Below, piece after piece: positions 61,023-64,000 of a stretch of 64,000 nt of DNA. A model generated the notes under the pieces. It had not been told where the DNA came from. It ran no database searches and was given only the letters and a program-made list of their open reading frames with translations. The stretch covers positions 1,364,001 to 1,428,000 of the forward strand of contig NZ_CP042163.1 in the NCBI RefSeq assembly GCF_007725405.1, read 5' to 3'. This DNA is from Shouchella miscanthi. Its GTDB lineage: Bacteria > Bacillota > Bacilli > Bacillales > Bacillaceae_D. Position numbers and translations under genes: made by a program. Numbering within the stretch: position 1 is the first letter of the stretch; every line of letters begins with the position of its first letter.

Positions 61023-61415
61023 GTGGGTGGAATTCTATTGTTCGATGGTGTATGCAGTCTGTGTAATCAGCTAGTAGACTTCGTCATGAAACGAGACAAA
61101 GAAAAATACTATCAATTTGCATCTCTCCAATCTGAAAAAGGCCAATCACTTTTAAAAGAATATCAACTTGAAGTCGATTTAAACACAATGGTGGTCATTG
61201 AAGATGGAAAAGCATATGTAAAAAGCGATGCAGTATTAAAGGTAGCACCTAAATTGACTGGGGGTTGGTTTATACTGGGAGCTGGAAAGTGGGTTCCACG
61301 TTTAATTCGACATAAGCTTTACGATGTAGTAGCTGCAAATCGTTATCGCTTATTCGGCAAGAAAACCACATGTCGTCTACCAACTGAAGAAGAACGAAGT
61401 CGGTTTTTAACATAA
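61023..61415 (+). CDS. DCC family thiol-disulfide oxidoreductase-like protein (YuxK/DUF393)
   Basis: A 130-residue protein of the DCC family. The defining motif LLFDGVCSLCNQLVDFVMKRD is at about 5-25, with Asp and the C-x-x-C pair, and AANRYRLFGKKTTCRLP lies near the C-terminus. The family is predicted to have a thioredoxin-like fold, but its function is unproven. GTG 61023 follows GAGGAAGGA at proper spacing; the frame opens upstream at 60924, but those residues lack family similarity. Monocistronic, divergent from mreBH. Confidence 0.83.
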   Translation: MGGILLFDGVCSLCNQLVDFVMKRDKEKYYQFASLQSEKGQSLLKEYQLEVDLNTMVVIEDGKAYVKSDAVLKVAPKLTGGWFILGAGKWVPRLIRHKLYDVVAANRYRLFGKKTTCRLPTEEERSRFLT

Positions 61416-61501
61416 TTTTTGATGAAGTTCGTGATTTTTCTATTCTGTACAGATGAAAGAATTGTGCTATAATTACAAAAAGCACGAGGGGGGGCATCAT
61501 A

Positions 61502-61822
61502 GTGAAACAGACTGAATTGCAACCATATTTGAAAGAACGATTAGAGAAAGCGAAGGTACAATTTGAACGTACAATTGATTGTAAGCATACAGAGTTTGAC
61601 GATTTATATCCTTACATCTCAGAACAGCCAACGTTTTTTTGGTACAAACGATATGTGGCTTGGCAAGAGCTGTTAACACTTGTTGAGATGGCTTCAGACT
61701 TTGAAGTGAAATGGGAAGAACTTTTCCTTAAAAAGCAAACGATATACATTAAAAAACGAATTTTAGATGCGAAAGTATTGGATAACTGGTACGAGCAATC
61801 AACTGCCGATTCTGCACAATAA
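61502..61822 (+). CDS. Hypothetical protein (106 residues)
   Basis: A 106-residue soluble, mostly helical protein rich in Lys, Glu and aromatic residues (QPTFFWYKRYVAWQELL in the middle). GTG start behind a GAGGGGGG ribosome site. An extended -10 (TGCTATAAT, hexamer 61468-61473) lies 29 bases upstream and a terminator follows, so it is a complete transcription unit. I do not recognise the family. Confidence 0.7.
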   Translation: MKQTELQPYLKERLEKAKVQFERTIDCKHTEFDDLYPYISEQPTFFWYKRYVAWQELLTLVEMASDFEVKWEELFLKKQTIYIKKRILDAKVLDNWYEQSTADSAQ

Positions 61823-61837
61823 AATAAATAAACACTC

Positions 61838-61877
61838 ACTCCTGAAATCACGCAACCTGATTTGAGGAGTTTTTTTT
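61838..61877 (+). terminator. Intrinsic terminator
   Basis: ACTCCT and AAATCA pair with TGATTT and AGGAGT (one internal mismatch), followed by a T-tract. Confidence 0.85.
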
Positions 61878-61968
61878 GGTTCATTCCATTGCATGAAACA
61901 GGAGGATATCTGCTGCTCATGCCACTGAACAAATTCGTAACAATAGGGAGAATCATTCTCTGACACAG

Positions 61969-62220
61969 CTAATGAAGTGTGATAGATGCGTAGTTTTGAC
62001 TATAAATTTCTTTTATTTTCTCCCCTATATCTTCTTCTAACTCTTCACGAGTAGGCATGCTATCATAATTTTGGATGATATGAAACGTTTGTAACGATAA
62101 GAGTAAATAGGGGTATTTGTCCCCTTTATCTAACACGAGAACGAATAGTTTTTCTTTTTCCGTACAGACAAAATTTCCAATTTCCTCCACAGAGCGTTTT
62201 CGATCCACATTAATTTCCAT
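61969..62220 (-). CDS. Small hypothetical protein (83 residues)
   Basis: An 83-residue acidic, soluble protein. A strand-rich core (KLFVLVLDKGDKYPYLLLSLQTFHII) is followed by a helical, Glu-rich end (TREELEEDIGEKIKEIY). The ATG at 62220 follows AAGAGGAGG at good spacing. It is alone on the minus strand between convergent and divergent neighbours. I do not recognise the family. Confidence 0.68.
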   Translation of the reverse strand: MEINVDRKRSVEEIGNFVCTEKEKLFVLVLDKGDKYPYLLLSLQTFHIIQNYDSMPTREELEEDIGEKIKEIYSQNYASITLH

Positions 62221-62301
62221 GATTCGCCTCCTCTTTGCTTCAGCTTAGACAAAAATTAAACGTTTTAATCAAGGAAGTAGAGGCGTAGTGATGAAGATTT
62301 A

Positions 62302-62316
62302 TAGTGTGATACACTA
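62302..62316. repeat. Short palindrome upstream of rnhA
   Basis: TAGTGT-GAT-ACACTA lies about 77 bases before rnhA and about 80 bases before the divergent small gene. It may be an operator, but its size allows chance occurrence. Confidence 0.35.
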
Positions 62317-62392
62317 CATGAGTAGAAGAATAATAGAACTGGTTTAGGAATGTCCTAGTAAACGTAGTTGACCAAAGTGAGGCGAAGAAAAA

Positions 62393-63025
62393 GTGGCAAA
62401 GCAAAAATATTATGTTGTATGGGCAGGAAAAGAGCCTGGTATATACGAAACGTGGTCAGAATGTGAAAGGCAAGTGAAAGGGTTTAAAGGAGCCCGGTAC
62501 AAATCATTTCCAACAAAGACTGAGGCGGAACAAGCGTTTTCAGGGAAACCAGGTCAAGGGATTAAAAAAACAGCTAAGAAACCGTTACAACGAGTTCAAC
62601 AGGATAGTGGAAACGACGTCATTTGGGACAGCATTAGTGTAGATGTTGGAAGTCATGGGAATCCAGGACGTGTGGAGTACAAAGGTGTTGATACAAAAAC
62701 GGGCGAGGTTTTATTCGAGAAAGAGCCAATTAAGCTCGGAACAAATAATATGGGTGAATTTTTAGCAATTGTACATGGGCTTGCTTATCTAAAACAGAAA
62801 CAACTATCAAAACCGGTTTATTCTGATTCTAAAACGGCCATTAGTTGGGTGAGAAAGAAAAAAGCAAATTCAACATTGCCACGTGATGAAAAAACAGAAG
62901 AGATTTGGTCCCTTATTGATCGAGCTGAGAAATGGTTAAAAGAAAATCCAAATCATCACCAAGTATTAAAATGGGATACAGAACGAAACGGTGAAATTAA
63001 AGCTGATTATGGTCGAAAAAGTTAA
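62393..63025 (+). CDS. rnhA: Ribonuclease HI with N-terminal hybrid-binding domain
   Basis: A 210-residue RNase H closely resembling the well-studied Bacillus halodurans enzyme. The N-terminal hybrid-binding (viroplasmin-like) domain is at about 1-50 (KYYVVWAGKEPGIYETW, then FKGARYKSFPTKTEAEQAF). A linker leads to the catalytic domain, with the acidic residues in ISVDVGSHGNPG, NNMGEFLAIVHGL, VYSDSKTAISW and KWDTERNGEIKADYG (the DEDD set). It cuts RNA in RNA-DNA hybrids, removing R-loops and primers. GTG start. Monocistronic. Confidence 0.93.
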   Translation: MAKQKYYVVWAGKEPGIYETWSECERQVKGFKGARYKSFPTKTEAEQAFSGKPGQGIKKTAKKPLQRVQQDSGNDVIWDSISVDVGSHGNPGRVEYKGVDTKTGEVLFEKEPIKLGTNNMGEFLAIVHGLAYLKQKQLSKPVYSDSKTAISWVRKKKANSTLPRDEKTEEIWSLIDRAEKWLKENPNHHQVLKWDTERNGEIKADYGRKS

Positions 63026-63027
63026 AA

Positions 63028-63051
63028 GTGAACGTTTTTCATTTCGGGTAT
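63028..63051 (+). promoter_or_regulatory. Possible sigma-B type promoter of the aldehyde dehydrogenase
   Basis: GTGAAC (63028-63033), a 12-base spacer and GGGTAT (63046-63051) lie 43 bases before the ATG. The -10 matches the sigma-B consensus and the -35 matches partly (GTTTAA expected). Confidence 0.4.
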
Positions 63052-63094
63052 AGGGAATACTTTACAAGAACACATAAAAGGGGACGTGACGTTT

Positions 63095-64000
63095 ATGTAT
63101 GCAACATTAAAAGGTGTTCAGCAAGAATTTGTCTTTTCAGGTGCCATGAAATCTTTTCATGCTAGAAAGCAGCAGCTAGAAAAATTAAAAGAAATGCTTC
63201 ATCAACATGAACAAGAATTTCTTAGAGCAGTCAACAAAGATTTAAATAAGCAAGAAGCAGAAGCCTTTATGATGGAACTTGGAACTGTGCACGCTGAAAT
63301 AACGCATGCGCTGGAATCATTAGAAGAATGGATGGAGCCAGTAACAGTGAAAACACCTGTTACACATACCGGTTCAAAAAGTTATTTAGTAAATGAACCG
63401 TACGGAAGTGTATTGATTATAGCGCCGTGGAATTATCCAATTCAATTAACGTTTTCTCCTTTAGTAGGGGCGCTAGCAGCTGGAAATAGTGCGGTTATTA
63501 AGCCTTCAGAATTAACACCTCATACGTCAAGTGCAATTGCTGCAGCTGTTCGCGCAACATTTGCTCAAGAAATTGTCGCAGTCGTAGAAGGCGATGCCAA
63601 AACTTCGGAAGCTCTGTTAAAGCAGGGGTTTGACTACATTTTCTTTACAGGGAGTGTGGCCGTAGGAAAAATTGTTATGAAACATGCTGCCGAACATTTA
63701 ACACCCCATACCCTTGAATTAGGTGGAAAAAGTCCCGCCATTGTTGCCGAAGACGCAAAGCTTGACTTAGCGGCAAAGCGAATTGCATGGGGGAAATTTA
63801 CGAATGCGGGGCAGACGTGTATTGCGCCTGATTATGTAATGGTTCACGAGTCAGTCTACGAAGATTTTTTGAAAAAGCTTAAAAAGCATACGTACAATCT
63901 GTTCTCCCAACGAACAAAAGAAGGTACGTTCACACAAATTGTAAATGATAAACATTTTGATCGATTAGCAGCCTTTTTAAATGATGGGGAAATCGTATTA
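63095..64000 (+). CDS. Aldehyde dehydrogenase family protein (partial, cut by window end)
   Basis: The first 302 residues are present and the rest lies beyond the window. Landmarks are EPYGSVLIIAPWNYPIQLTFSPLVGALAAGN (about 105-135), the cofactor motif FFTGSVAVGKIV near 185-196, the Glu motif LELGGKSPAIV (about 209-219) and the catalytic Cys in FTNAGQTCIAPDYV (about 236-249). The NYPIQL and short-subunit features resemble the fatty-aldehyde/YwdH-type group of about 450-460 residues. It oxidises an aldehyde to the acid with NAD(P). It follows rnhA after 69 bases and may have a stress promoter. Confidence 0.93.
   Translation, partial: MYATLKGVQQEFVFSGAMKSFHARKQQLEKLKEMLHQHEQEFLRAVNKDLNKQEAEAFMMELGTVHAEITHALESLEEWMEPVTVKTPVTHTGSKSYLVNEPYGSVLIIAPWNYPIQLTFSPLVGALAAGNSAVIKPSELTPHTSSAIAAAVRATFAQEIVAVVEGDAKTSEALLKQGFDYIFFTGSVAVGKIVMKHAAEHLTPHTLELGGKSPAIVAEDAKLDLAAKRIAWGKFTNAGQTCIAPDYVMVHESVYEDFLKKLKKHTYNLFSQRTKEGTFTQIVNDKHFDRLAAFLNDGEIVL

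Noticed and set aside
1-64000. tRNA or rRNA genes, CRISPR arrays, insertion sequences, prophage or integration sites
   Set aside because: I looked for T-loop and cloverleaf patterns, regularly spaced repeats, transposase/integrase motifs and flanking duplications and saw none that I could support.

Overview
The window is an AT-rich, gene-dense stretch of bacterial chromosome from a spore-forming Bacillaceae species. It most resembles the alkaliphilic Bacillus group (Halalkalibacterium / Shouchella / Alkalihalobacillus); this placement is an inference from gene content and not a database result. Supporting evidence: a complete sigY-yxlCDEFG operon, MreBH, a YhcN/YlaJ spore lipoprotein, two orphan sporulation-type histidine kinases, a YkvU/SpoVB-like flippase, a treP-treA-treR operon with TreR boxes, bacterial nitric oxide synthase, and an RNase HI of the Bacillus halodurans type with an N-terminal hybrid-binding domain. 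GTG and TTG starts are common and strong Shine-Dalgarno sequences precede most genes. I see no rRNA, tRNA, CRISPR array, prophage or insertion sequence. The region looks like stable core chromosome with a few decaying genes.

Layout. 1-5.1 kb: a CidA/LrgA-LrgB membrane pair, a small unknown gene, a GNAT acetyltransferase, an HD phosphohydrolase, a broken D-serine dehydratase and a patatin phospholipase. 5.3-10 kb: a spore lipoprotein, a LysR regulator, serS, an AAC(6')-like acetyltransferase and a luciferase-like monooxygenase. 10.1-13.1 kb: the sigma-Y operon with its own ECF-type promoter. 13.1-19 kb, mainly minus strand: a PAS histidine kinase, a TsuA-type thiosulfate transporter, an orphan glycine-betaine-type binding lipoprotein, several micro-genes and a lipid kinase. 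19-21 kb: a large unknown membrane protein. 21.2-26.8 kb: a five-gene oligopeptide ABC operon in app order (D-F-A-B-C). 26.9-33.2 kb: a histidine phosphatase, a MATE pump, ProC, a HelD-type helicase, an SGNH hydrolase and a 27-residue membrane peptide gene.

33.3-38.4 kb: a heterodimeric ABC exporter with one clearly degenerate ATP site, preceded by an attenuator-like leader, then a KinB-like kinase. 38.4-45.7 kb: a YueD-like reductase, GlpD, an alanine/sodium symporter, a flippase and a gamma-glutamyltransferase. 45.7-49.8 kb: the trehalose operon, with TreR operators placed inside two promoter spacers and a cre site. 49.9-53.5 kb: glutathione peroxidase, nitric oxide synthase and a YfmR/Uup-type ABC-F protein. 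53.5-57.2 kb: the fructose operon fruR-fruK-fruA. 57.3-64 kb: an amidohydrolase, two unknown genes, mreBH, a DCC-family protein, small unknown genes, RNase HI and the start of an aldehyde dehydrogenase cut by the window end.

I did not find a clearly new multi-gene system. The most useful leads are the leader of the ABC exporter, a 28-bp perfect palindrome at 38443-38470, a 14-bp-arm hairpin with a purine-only loop in front of proC, the dsdA pseudogene, and the unrecognised genes at 19096, 58650 and 59370 with the micro-genes.
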